Shown one piece after another: positions 36,968 through 46,622 of a DNA stretch of 64,000 nucleotides. Below the pieces are notes generated by a model that had not been told where the DNA came from, did not search any database, and saw only the letters and a program-made list of their open reading frames with translations. Within the stretch, counting starts at the first letter, position 1; each line of letters opens with the position of its first letter. The translations under genes and the position numbers were made by a program. Source of the stretch: Schizophyllum amplum (Eukaryota > Basidiomycota > Agaricomycetes > Agaricales > Schizophyllaceae); contig VDMD01000059.1 of the NCBI GenBank assembly GCA_007026445.1, positions 62,001 through 126,000 on the forward strand, in the 5' to 3' direction.

Positions 36968-38396
36968 ATGTCAGTCTCTCGACGCACATTTCAAGCTCTG
37001 CCCACGGAGGTTATCGCCGAAGTGCTCGGGTACTGCTCCTCCCCGGAGCTCGTCGTGGCTTGCCGGACGTCGAAACGGATCAGCAGCATCGCCACACGCC
37101 ACTTGTATTCGAACATCCTCTTGCGAGGCATCACGTCCGCTGTCTGGTGCTTTCGTACCCTCGCCTCTCATCCCCAATGCGCACTGCTGGTCAAGAAGTT
37201 GTGCTGGTGCGTTCTCTTGCTCAGACACGGGGTTGGAGGCTGACTATCTCACAGGGAACATACGCCAGCTCGTACGACTTCCGCGTTCCCGGCCCTTTGC
37301 AAGCTTATTGCGCGCGCTCTTCGATGGACGGCGAATCTGCAGGTCCTTGACATACCCCATCCCTTCCCAACGCTCTCGGCTCTCATCGGTACCCTCCACT
37401 TCCCGCGCCTGACCACCTCTGGTCTCGTCCTCGACCCAAACTCCCTCGACTTTGTCCGTACACATGCGGGCACGCTCTCGCGGATCGGGCTATACGATCA
37501 TCACAATCCAGCCCATGATGGCGCCATCTCGCCGGAGACGAGTCGCGCGCTCGAAGGCGTACGCTTCCCACAGCTGCGCAGTTTGCTCGCGCGAGCCCAT
37601 CTCGTGCCGCATTTTGCCGCGCGCGCGGATACCATCGAGTCGGCCGCGATTCCATGGTCGCCCGCGCGGAGCCCGGGGTCGCAGGACCCATCATCTGTCC
37701 TCGCGTCTCTCGCCGATCATCCAGTCGCGCAGATATCTCACCGCATGGCGGATTTCGACGTAGATGTTACGCGAGGGACTGCAGAGCACCTCGGCGAACG
37801 ACTGCAACTGTTGGAGATTCAGTTGACGTCGATAAGACCGTCCGATATCCAGGTATGTTTCTTTCTTCCTACCGTGCACGGCCCATTGTTGACGCACTTA
37901 TGGCAGGCTATGTACGAGTCGCTCATGCACGTACTGCCCTCCTTCAAGTGTCTGAAGGAGGTTCACATCTGGCACGCGTCGCGGCGCCTCGCGAACCACA
38001 ACACCGTCTGGCGCGCGCTCGACGAGGAATTGAGCATCCTTACCCGATGGAAGCGTCACTGTCCGACGTTGGCCACCGCATCTCTAGGCTCGCGTACGTG
38101 CTTCTCTCGTATCCGTTACGCGACATCTCACACCCTTTGCAGGCTTAGTCCGCTGGACGTATTGCGCCGAGGCAGTGGCATGGTACCCAAACCTCGTACG
38201 CGTGGCGGCGGAGCGGGACGAGCATCAAGTACAGATGGTCGTCGTCTGGCTCATCTTCGCTGTCGCGAACGGCCTCTTACCGAACGCCGGACGTTGTCTG
38301 CAGGACTTGCGGAAGATATACTTTTCGCCGCAGCGCAAGAATTACCCGTCTTTGCGCGGACATGGGCTGGAGAGATTTATGGGCGTGGCGGCATGA
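36968..38396 (+). CDS. F-box protein, four exons
   Basis: ATG at 36,968 opens MSVSRRTFQALPTEVIAEVL, an F-box-like domain at residues 9-50 (LPTEVIAEVLGYCSSPELVVACRTSKRIS; ending ATRHLYSNIL). Exons: 36,968-37,206; 37,255-37,852; 37,907-38,093; 38,143-38,396, with introns of 48, 54 and 49 nt that all have GT-AG borders; the total is 1,278 nt (425 aa). The second exon has leucine-rich spacing (LDIPHPFPTLSALIGTLHF). Adjacent to FKBP12 on the other strand. Substrate unknown. A different F-box lineage from the pair at 27.7 and 41.3 kb. Confidence 0.88.
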
Positions 38397-38594
38397 TTGG
38401 GGGCATCCTTATATTTAGATCTCGTCATTGTTGTTGTTTCTGCAGCTGTTTTTGATTCTCTTCCCTGTCGTGTATACCCACCCCTACTTGTTGTGTCATT
38501 ACGGGATGTTGTATTATCACGGGATGTTGTATCATTACGGGACATACCCATCACTCAAACTAACTGGACATCTCGATTTCTGGAATTTATACTC

Positions 38595-38705
38595 GACCGA
38601 CGCGTGAGTGACTGACGATGCGTAAGGGACTGACGACGCGTAAGCGACTGACGATGCGTAAGCGACTGACGATGCGTGAGCGACTGACGACGCGAAAGCG
38701 AAGAG
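38595..38705 (+). repeat. Minisatellite, 18-bp unit
   Basis: Five units of GACTGACGATGCGTAAGC with small variants, right after the F-box gene (stop at 38,396). Three similar short arrays follow: ACGGGATGTTGTATCA-type near 38,500, CCACCTACCGGCCC-type near 38,765-38,815, and TCGTCCTCGACCAGCAGCGC-type at 38,980-39,100. Confidence 0.9.
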
Positions 38706-39121
38706 CGTTTATGAGGCTGTGCTGTCGGACGACGAACAGGCTCATATACAAGACGCAGAGCCACCTACCGGGCTTCTCAGACCCACCTACCGGCCCGCTT
38801 CTTAGACCCACCTACCGACCGGGGCCAGACGGTTTTCACTGCCGCGTACATTTCACAGATACCCGAAGATGAAAATCTCACAGATACCCGAAGATAGAAC
38901 AAACGATGAAGTGCATGATACCCAAATCCCTATGAACATCCGCTAAGGTGGTGCCGCTCCGACCAGTGCCTGCCCGTCGTCCTCGACCAGCGCCTGCCAC
39001 CGTCGTCCTCGACCAGCAGCGCCTGCCACCGTCGTCCTCGACCAGCAGCGCCTGCCACCGTCGTTCTCGACCAGCAGCGCCTGCCCGTCGTCCTCGATAG
39101 CACAAATCCACACAAACGTAT

Positions 39122-39210
39122 ACGTATGAGAGACACAGTGTCCTGTCGAATAAGAGACACGCACGCCTGTCAAATAAGAGACACGCACGCCTGTCGAATA
39201 AGAGACACTT
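39122..39210 (+). repeat. Minisatellite, 23-24-bp unit
   Basis: Three units of TGTCGAATAAGAGACACGCA and variants, just past the FKBP12 stop (39,246), so likely in or after its 3' end. Confidence 0.85.
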
Positions 39211-39245
39211 TTGCCGAGAGAGACCCGTGCGCCAATCGAGTATTC

Positions 39246-40218
39246 CTAGCCAATAGACAGTAGCTCAAGTTCGAAGCAGAGGGTGGAGTTGGGGGGAATG
39301 ACGGGCGGAAAGCCGCGAGGGCCATACGCCTGAAAAGCCTTGGTTAGTCATAGGGCGGATGAGGGTGAATGGTGGTCGGAGGATATAGAGAGGGTTGAAG
39401 GAGATATGGAAAAGGCCGGTGGAGATGTGGAGAGGGTAGGAGGAGATGTGAAGAGGGTCAAAGGACATGCAGTGAGGGTTGGATGAGATATGAAGAGGGT
39501 AGGAGGAGATGTGCAGAGGGTAAGAGGAGAAACGACGATAGAGAGGTATGAGGAGAAACAACGGTAGGGAGGGCGGAGGAGACTGTAAACGAGCACCTAC
39601 ATAGTCTGGCGTGCAAGTGAGCCGTGCGGTCTGACCGACAGAAAGCTTCATGACACCTGATTAGGGGACGTGGTGTCAGCAATCGCCTCTTCAGGCGGGA
39701 AACGATGTATAGATAGCGTGAAGTCAAGGTCGCGCCGTGCTAGGAGGCGCGTCGAGCGAGATTTTGGCTTGAGGGAGGACAGCGGGAATGGGCGATGGTT
39801 TGGGATAGAGGATTGCGGGAATGGGATACAACGTGAACAGAAAGCGTCCTCACCTTCATCCCAGCCCTTGATCACTCTTCCAACGCCGATTTTCGTGACG
39901 AAAGGCTGCCCGCTACGCAGCATCTAGTCAACGGTACTCTCATGACGATATCTGGTAACGCACCGGTCCCGACTAGAGTCGAATTGCGTCCCGTTCGTCA
40001 GCGTGCCGATGTAGTGTATGGACACCTGGTCTACGGCGCACATGAGCGTACGGCGGGCATGAGCGCACTGCGCCTCGCGACCAATATGAAGGAGAACGTA
40101 CCGCCCTTCTTCGGAAAATGTACCCCGTCGCCTGGCGTGAGAGTCTCTACGGTGACGCCCTGCAACGTTCGGTCTATGAGCAAGACGAACACGCGCGGAT
40201 AAAATCTTAACGTACCAT
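39246..40218 (-). CDS. FPR1: FKBP12, peptidyl-prolyl cis-trans isomerase (FK506/rapamycin-binding)
   Basis: FKBP12 isomerises proline peptide bonds in the cytosol and is the receptor through which FK506 and rapamycin inhibit calcineurin and TOR. Minus-strand exons: 40,216-40,218 (only ATG); 40,102-40,159; 39,964-40,030; 39,854-39,912; 39,601-39,656; 39,246-39,329; total 327 nt, 108 aa. Introns are 56, 71, 51, 197 and 271 nt, all GT-AG. The product reads [13 protein letters not shown]...HYIGTL...FDSSRDRG...VIKGWDEG...[16 protein letters not shown]...IPPNSTL. The aromatic pocket residues are present (Y27, F37, D38, F47, W60, Y83, F100 by this count). No odd residue seen; the length equals that of the family. 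The coding start is fixed by splicing ATG to GGCGTC. Single copy in this window; likely essential for drug sensitivity. Confidence 0.97.
39365..39560 (+). repeat. Minisatellite inside FKBP12 intron 5
   Basis: About ten ~18-20-bp units of the type GGAGATGTGAAGAGGGT occupy most of the 271-nt last intron (39,330-39,600). The rest of the gene's introns are short and unrepetitive. Confidence 0.85.
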
Positions 40219-41312
40219 GATTATAACCAGATAGAACTGTCGTCGGTCGCTCCAAGGGCAGAGCCTGTCGTCGTCGTCGGCACGTTAAGTACGAGACCAC
40301 GCCCGGAGAAGACAGCGAAGAAGGCTCACCGCGAACCTTGATCGCTCAGAGTAGGTACATTACCGACGCGCAATCTATCACTTGCGCAGCATTATGTTCA
40401 TCCTAGAACGTCGGATGCTCAATAACGAGGCGGCCGTCCATTCGAGATTCGAGGGTCGACAGAACCTTGCCAGGATCGATGCGCCCTTCACCGCGCGGCG
40501 GGATCGATATGGGATCCAGTGCGCGGCTTGTATTGAGCGATGGGCGCACGGGCACTGTATTGAGTTGGCGCGAGCGTATTGAGTTGGCGCGGGCGTATTG
40601 ACTTCGCGCGTAAAGCTTGCCTCGGGATGTACGCTCCCGCGCGAAGCCGCCAAGAGTAGTGGAAGCGACGTCGAGTCAATCCTTGTGTGCAGGAGGGAAG
40701 CGACCTCTCGTGAGCGCTTGACAGGAGGGGTCGTAAGCGTTCATAAGATAAGGGCACACGTGACGGTTTCACAGCAGGGTTGGCTGAATCGGCGAGGTTG
40801 TGCTATCGATGGCGCACGGATCTGGATAAGAGGAGAGCATTTAAGTTCAGCGCGCGTCTATCATGAATGAATTCTAGGACAAAAACGCGTGAGGGGATGT
40901 CGAGCTTGATACATATTGATATATCGTTCCCTATCGGATTTTCTGAGGGCGAGTAAGCTTACATAGGTTATCGTGACGAGCAATGGTAGGAACAAACCTC
41001 TATATTACTCAATTCAAGAGGAAGTGAAACGCGCCCGCGAAATGAGTCATGTCCACAGTTGACTACCACTCCGTGAGGGACCTCGGCCTATCGTGCAAGG
41101 CTCTATGAGCGGCCGGATCGCACAGAAAGGGGCATCGTCCAAGCGTGACGTGCAGTAGCAAAAGGCGAGCACCTACAAAGTTACTGGATAGCCCTCGCGA
41201 AAGACGGAATCGAGGCGATCAGGGCGGGAGTTTATGGTCGCACCGGGTGAATCTTATGCGTCCGTCCGTAGTCGTCGACACATACATCCTCGCCCCCAAT
41301 GAAAGTGATTTC
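40219..41312. other. Intergenic between FKBP12 and the F-box paralogue
   Basis: Upstream region of FKBP12 and downstream region of the minus-strand F-box gene. A short direct repeat of ATTGAGTTGGCGCG lies at 40,559-40,595. I see no supported gene. Confidence 0.5.
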
Positions 41313-42533
41313 CTAAGCTAAGCGTGATTCGGCCCCAGGAGCGCGAGGCTCGTAGAGCCCGGAGCCGCGTGGCTCATAGAGCCCGGAGCCGCGCAGCTCG
41401 CCAAGCCCGGAGCGCGCGGCCATCCGCATGAACACACCATGGTCCCACCCGATGTTGTACCTCACACCCTCACCCGGCGCATCCCAGCACTCCGGCTCGA
41501 CGCGGAGCGCTCGCAGGTGCGGCGGCAGCGTGCAGAGGGCGAGAAAGCCGGCCGGCCGGGTGTAGTCCTCGGGTTCCGCCTTCATGATGAGCGTGAACGA
41601 GTCGAGGCTCGGCGGCCACTCGATGCGGCCCTCCTGCGCGCGGCCCTCCTGCGTCGGGGGAGGCGGCGGCGCATCGTGCATGTGCGCCACCACCCGCCGC
41701 AGGCGGACCATCTCCGGCACGACGCGCGCCAGCCGCTCCGCGTCGATCTCCTCGAATTCGATCTCCTCGAATTCGACCTCCTCGAGCTGCGCCCACGGCA
41801 GCGTGACGCGGTGCAGCTCGTAGTCGCACGCCCACCGCGTCAGACGGGGCGCGGTGGCGAATGTGTTGAACGGCGTGGGGATGTCTACGCAGTTTACCGA
41901 GTCATCGAAGACGGCTGCGCGCTCGAGGAGGGGCATGCGCCCGCGCGCGGCGTCCACGAAGGAGAGGAGGTCGGCGGAGATGGTCAAGTGCTGCCAGCGT
42001 TCGCTGTGGTCGACGATGGCGCCCACGGCTTCGCGTACCTCGGCGATGCTCCCGTATAGGTCGCGGCATTCGATGTCGAGGGGCGCGGGCTGGGAGCGAG
42101 CGAGGTACATGTCGACGGTACGGGCGACGCGGGCGATGAAGGCCGACGGCTTGCGTTCATCCTTGATGTACGAGCCGTCGTCCAAGGATGCACGCATGTC
42201 GTCACCCTCAATGTACGGGCAGTACCCGGTGTGGATAGTCGACCACAGAGGGGGGCAGCCGAGGGTGAGGCGGCGCCAGTGGCGGCAGACGTGAGATAGG
42301 ACGACGGGGGTTGAGTGGGGAGAGGTGATCTCGCAGTCTGCGCAGACGAGGGAGAATATGTAGAGCAGGACATCGGGATATACGGTGGTGATGGGCGATG
42401 ACAAAGCCCGGGAGGTGGAAGACAGGACAGCCTGACCGTCTCCGAGTTTCGACGCGCTTTCGATGCGGTGCAGCTCAGTCTCATTCGGGCCCGGCGGAGC
42501 TGTCATTGCAGCAGAGTGAGGTGCAGTGGGCAT
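41313..42533 (-). CDS. F-box protein, C-terminally truncated paralogue
   Basis: Paralogue of the F-box protein at 27,734-29,275, with 406 aa versus 513. The F-box is at about residues 47-98 (SSPITTVYPDVLLYIFSLV ... VVLSHVCRHWRRLTLGCPPLW). Similarity holds to about HGVFMRMAARSGLGEL and then stops; the final ~20 residues are a direct duplication of GSGLYEPR followed by a short unrelated end. About 130 residues of the leucine-rich C-terminus are therefore missing. There is also an internal duplication (EEVEFEEIEFEEID). Start chosen at 42,533; a second Met lies nine codons downstream. Single exon as far as I can tell. Confidence 0.85.
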   Translation of the reverse strand: MPTAPHSAAMTAPPGPNETELHRIESASKLGDGQAVLSSTSRALSSPITTVYPDVLLYIFSLVCADCEITSPHSTPVVLSHVCRHWRRLTLGCPPLWSTIHTGYCPYIEGDDMRASLDDGSYIKDERKPSAFIARVARTVDMYLARSQPAPLDIECRDLYGSIAEVREAVGAIVDHSERWQHLTISADLLSFVDAARGRMPLLERAAVFDDSVNCVDIPTPFNTFATAPRLTRWACDYELHRVTLPWAQLEEVEFEEIEFEEIDAERLARVVPEMVRLRRVVAHMHDAPPPPPTQEGRAQEGRIEWPPSLDSFTLIMKAEPEDYTRPAGFLALCTLPPHLRALRVEPECWDAPGEGVRYNIGWDHGVFMRMAARSGLGELRGSGLYEPRGSGLYEPRAPGAESRLA

Positions 42534-43582
42534 CCCGTCTATTTGTGATTTAGATCAGCTTTACTATACGGAGACGAGAAAGACGCTTTCCTCTGCGCCT
42601 GCCGACTCGGCAGAAAAACAATGACCACTTGAAGCGTCCGAGGATCGCCGCGCGTGGTGCGCCTCCAACGTCGAGACTTGAAAGCCCTTTTTACAGATCC
42701 GAGATCGTGACAGGAGTGCTTAGTCGAGGCGGCTAAATAAGCTGAAGCTCAAGCATGGATGGTGTGGTTTCCCGCGACCGACGAGCAACAAGCAAGCGCA
42801 TGTGAGTCCGCGAGTCACATTGTGACTCGCGTGGCCGTGGTAAATACTTATCACACGGTCACGCGACAATCACGGGCGTGTCGTTCGACTTCAAGTCCAA
42901 TTCAGTGGGACAAAGTGCAGGCGTGACAGGATCATTGGATGGAGGAATCACGATTGCACGACTACCAGCCGCTCGAGGAGCACGACTCCTCTCACTACTA
43001 CACGCGAGCGATCCACCGACTCACTCGTCATTCGCTTGCTATTCCAACAATGCGATGGCATTCATGATGATATTTGCTATTTCCAGAAGTAACGACCTGA
43101 GCTCGTGAATTACGGGAGCTTGTGAATTATGAGAGCGCGCGGGTTGCATGGATATCGAGATGATACCAACAGTTGAACGTTGAATCAACGTTCACCGCGC
43201 TGGATATCATATCGAGCTCTCCTCGGCATGCGCCAGGGCGAGCCCTCTTCAAACACGCGTCAGCGGTGAGCGCGATGCTCGTCGACGACGCCTTGCTGGT
43301 TGCAATCACCTTGCTGACTGCAATCACCTTGCCGGCTGCAACCGATTTGACCTATCGCCACTGAGAAACGCTCCCCACAGTCACCATCCTCCACAACCAA
43401 GAAGGGCTGGTTTGTTTCGATGTCGGTCTGGCCGGGCCAGCCGACCGTGTATATGTAGTGTCCCTGAGTACGATGTGTGAGCATCACTTGGGCAGGAATA
43501 GTCCAGATGAGTAAGTATAGTCCAGTCGAGTATAGTCCGGTGGGTAGGTGGAGTCCGGGCGGAAAGGTCTATAAAGCAGATT

Positions 43583-44604
43583 ATGCAGATCCTGTACAGC
43601 ACAGTCGGTCTACCAGTCGGCAAGGAGATGCTCTACGCTCGGCCCATCATGGTCTACTGGCTGTCCCAACTGCGTCGCATGGTCTCGTCTTCGCACGAGA
43701 GCATTTTGGAGTGTGTCAAAGCCGGCATCCTCGTTGTCCTCAGGGACTCCATGCTGGATGACGAGGGCAACTCGAGAGATGCCGAATGGATGGCGCCTGC
43801 AGCGGACTTTATTCGCTACGTTCTGACACCTGCGTTCGTCTGGCCTGATGTCCTACACACTCTTCGGCAAGCCATCAAGGAGCGCCACATCAGTTGGGAC
43901 GTGGAGAGGATCAGACCGCTGTGGTACGAACTTAGCGAGCTCTGTCGTCGCTATGAGCAGTATTTATGCATAACGAAACAGCTAAGGGCGGAGCTCAGAA
44001 GCCTGAAATGGTGCCACAATGGAGACTGGGTGAGCCTATAGACTCGCATCAATTTGTGGATCTTGACGCGTATTGACAGTGTCCTCAACGAGTCGAACCC
44101 AGCGCACGCGGTATGTGTGCGTGCGGTCAAGTCTTCTACTGTTCCAGGGCTTGCCAGAGAGCACATTGGCGGCGCGGGCATCGCGCTAAATGTCGCACCA
44201 GAGACGAAATTGAACGTCAGTCGATTCAGCCCGCGCATCTTGAGCTCAGATTACTTAACCCTCAACCAGATCTCAAGCTCGAGAACCCGCGTGTCTTAGT
44301 GAATCATCTGGAACGGCGATATCTCAAAAGACTCGCACAGTACATCGAGGGCGCCAGCGTGGAGCGCCTACAATGCGAGGTCGATGAAGCTCTGCTAATT
44401 GACTGCACCAAGACTGCACGGATGGCGTCAATCCCAAGCGGACCGTGTTCAAGGATCCCCTGGCTCCTACTCGTCCGCCTGCGGTCTGCCTCGCACGTAC
44501 ATGAAGATACGGCTAGGAATGGAAGAAGGAATCGTGTTCACAGGTCTTTCGACGTGAGGCATCGTCGGCGGTCCGTCAAGATAGACCGGAATGGCCAGTC
44601 GTAA
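43583..44604 (+). CDS. MYND-type zinc-finger protein, probably 5'-truncated
   Basis: Two exons, 43,583-44,029 and 44,080-44,604, with a 50-nt intron (GTGAGC...TTGACAG), giving 323 aa. The MYND domain spans the intron: WCHNGDW, then CP...MCACGQVFYCSRACQRAHWRRGHRAKC (about residues 143-189), with the Cys/His pattern of this zinc finger. MYND domains bind proline-rich peptides; fungal proteins of this type are a large group of unknown function. The family is usually 500-700 aa, so this is short at the N-terminus; upstream of 43,583 a TATAAAG lies only about 15 bp away. The last ~90 residues are basic and may be out of the original frame. Confidence 0.7.
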
Positions 44605-45300
44605 ATCATCGTATAATAATTACAGATTCGTTGTGCGACCTACAGTCGCTATTAAATAGAATAGATAAAGTCCTCAGACGTACACCTCTAGCGTAGCGTT
44701 CAGTGCTTCTCGTAGGTGTTTTCGTACGGGTCAGTGAAAGAATGGCGAGATGGTGCATCCGTCGACCAAGCAGGGTCCAGAACTGCCTCCCGAGCGGTGG
44801 TGTTGACTCGCGTATACTTCCTCCGTTCGCGCACCGACCGGAAGATGAGCGCTCCCACCGCGATGAGTAGTACGCCCGCGACGGCGCTCACTCCGATCAT
44901 GGCATTTCGGTACGTGTCGCGCTCGTCCTCGAGGTCCTTCATTTGTTGCGCGTCAGATGTGGCAGCGTCAGTGGCGGAGCCTGAGTTGGAGGCGACGGCG
45001 CTAGAATCGGAGTCTGAGCCAGAGGCGGCGCTGACGAGCATGCTCTTGACGCCAGCCTGCGTAACGTTGGACTTGGGGAACAACACGACGCTGTTGTCGA
45101 TCTCGCATTGCGTATCGTCGCCCTTCGGTAGCTGGTGATCGCAAACTTGAGCACGTATCTACAGGCTATGAATGAGCAAACGTACCGAGCCATCCTTGAA
45201 TAAGTTATTGATGATCTTGATTGTGCAGCTGGACTTCTCGGCCAGGGAAGAGTGGCCGAAGCCGTCCTGCTTCAAAAGGACGGCGCTGTCACCGAGCAGG

Positions 45301-45308
45301 TCCGCCAT
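45301..45308. other. 8-bp target site duplication, left (9-kb element)
   Basis: TCCGCCAT; the same 8 bp at 54,363-54,370. On the minus strand it lies in the coding sequence of the hydrolase. Confidence 0.95.
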
Positions 45309-46622
45309 CACTTCAGGGTACCCCCTAGCCTAGGCTCTTAGCTTGCTTAGATCTCACAGATATTGAGGCTAAGAGCCTGCCAGCTCCCGGCTCCAAATCA
45401 CTATTTTTTCAAATCTTCCGGCTGGCCACCAGATTGATACTATAGACTCCTAGAGGTGTTATAAGCCTATCTGCATCATCACACGAGGCAGGGGGAGGGT
45501 CGGCAAAAAATAGCGAGCTCGCTAAATAGTGAGCTGCCAAATAAGGAGCCGGTCAGATCGTAGGTTTCCAGCGGGGCTTCTGGGCAGGGGCTTGGGTCTG
45601 ATAGGTACCTAGGGTGTGATATATGGCTTATAGGAAGGGTCAGGTGCACGCTGGAATAGGCAGGGGGCCCGGTACGGGACCTGGCTCACGCCTCTTCTAG
45701 ATGCTTTCCTATCCTTATAAACACTGAAAGGCCATATACCAAGTATGTTCTATTATAAGGTGTGTATATAGTGACTATAGTGAGGTTTAACACTCTCATC
45801 TGTGGTACAGTCACTTGCAGTTGTAAGGAAAATTTGATCATTTCTCACAACAGTCAAGGATCACTCACTGAATCAATGTAAAGAAAGTACCATATAGGTC
45901 TACGCATACAGCAAGCTCCTTATAGAGTAGGCTCACTATCTAGTGAACTCCTTAGCGAGCTCACTATCTAGTGAGCTCCTTATTTAGTGAGCTCACTATT
46001 TACCGAGCTCCTTATTTAGCGAGCTCCTTATTTAGCGAGCTCCTTATTTAGTGAGCTCGCTATTTACCGAGCTCACTATTTAGCGAGCTCCTTATTTCAT
46101 CAGCTCCTTATTGAGGGAGCTCGCTAAATAGCGAGCTCCCGTGTACCGAGCTCCGTATTTAGTGAGCTCCTTATTCAATGAGCTCCTTATCTACCAAGCT
46201 CACTACTTAGTGAGCTCAATATTAGTGAGCTCGCTATTTAGCAAGCGAGATTGTAGGGACTATAGAGCTGAGAAGCACTCTACATGACCTACAGATTGGT
46301 ATAGCTACTCTCCAAGGGAGCTCCTTATTCACTGAGCTCACTATTTACTAAGTGCTGTATCTATTGAGCTCATTATTTAGCTAGCTTCTGACTTAGCAAG
46401 CTCACTATTTACATAACCCGTTATTATCTGGCTATTCAATTATGGAAGTTCAAGTATGCAATTTCAACTGTAATGTAGCCATCTTAGAGTTTGTAATGTG
46501 TTTTTACAGAACATAACAGTTTTGATAGGATTTTATCTAAAAGGAAACATTTTTCAATCTTTGGAATTGCTTAGTAAGCAACGAAATTGACCGCGCGCGG
46601 TCAATTTCGTCGCTTACGTAAT
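45309..46622 (+). repeat. Left terminal inverted repeat (~1,314 bp)
   Basis: Near-identical to the inverse of 53,062-54,362 except in the middle, where the left arm has a degenerate array of GAGCTCCTTATTTAGC-type 16-bp units (about 45,935-46,240) with varied spacers. The inner end is a palindrome at 46,574-46,617. Confidence 0.95.
46574..46617. other. 44-bp near-perfect palindrome at inner end of left TIR
   Basis: Centre ACCGCG/CGCGGT; arms read GTAAGCAACGAAATTGACCGCG with one mismatch near the outer edge. The same palindrome lies at 53,068-53,109 in the right arm, so it is part of the TIR. Confidence 0.9.
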
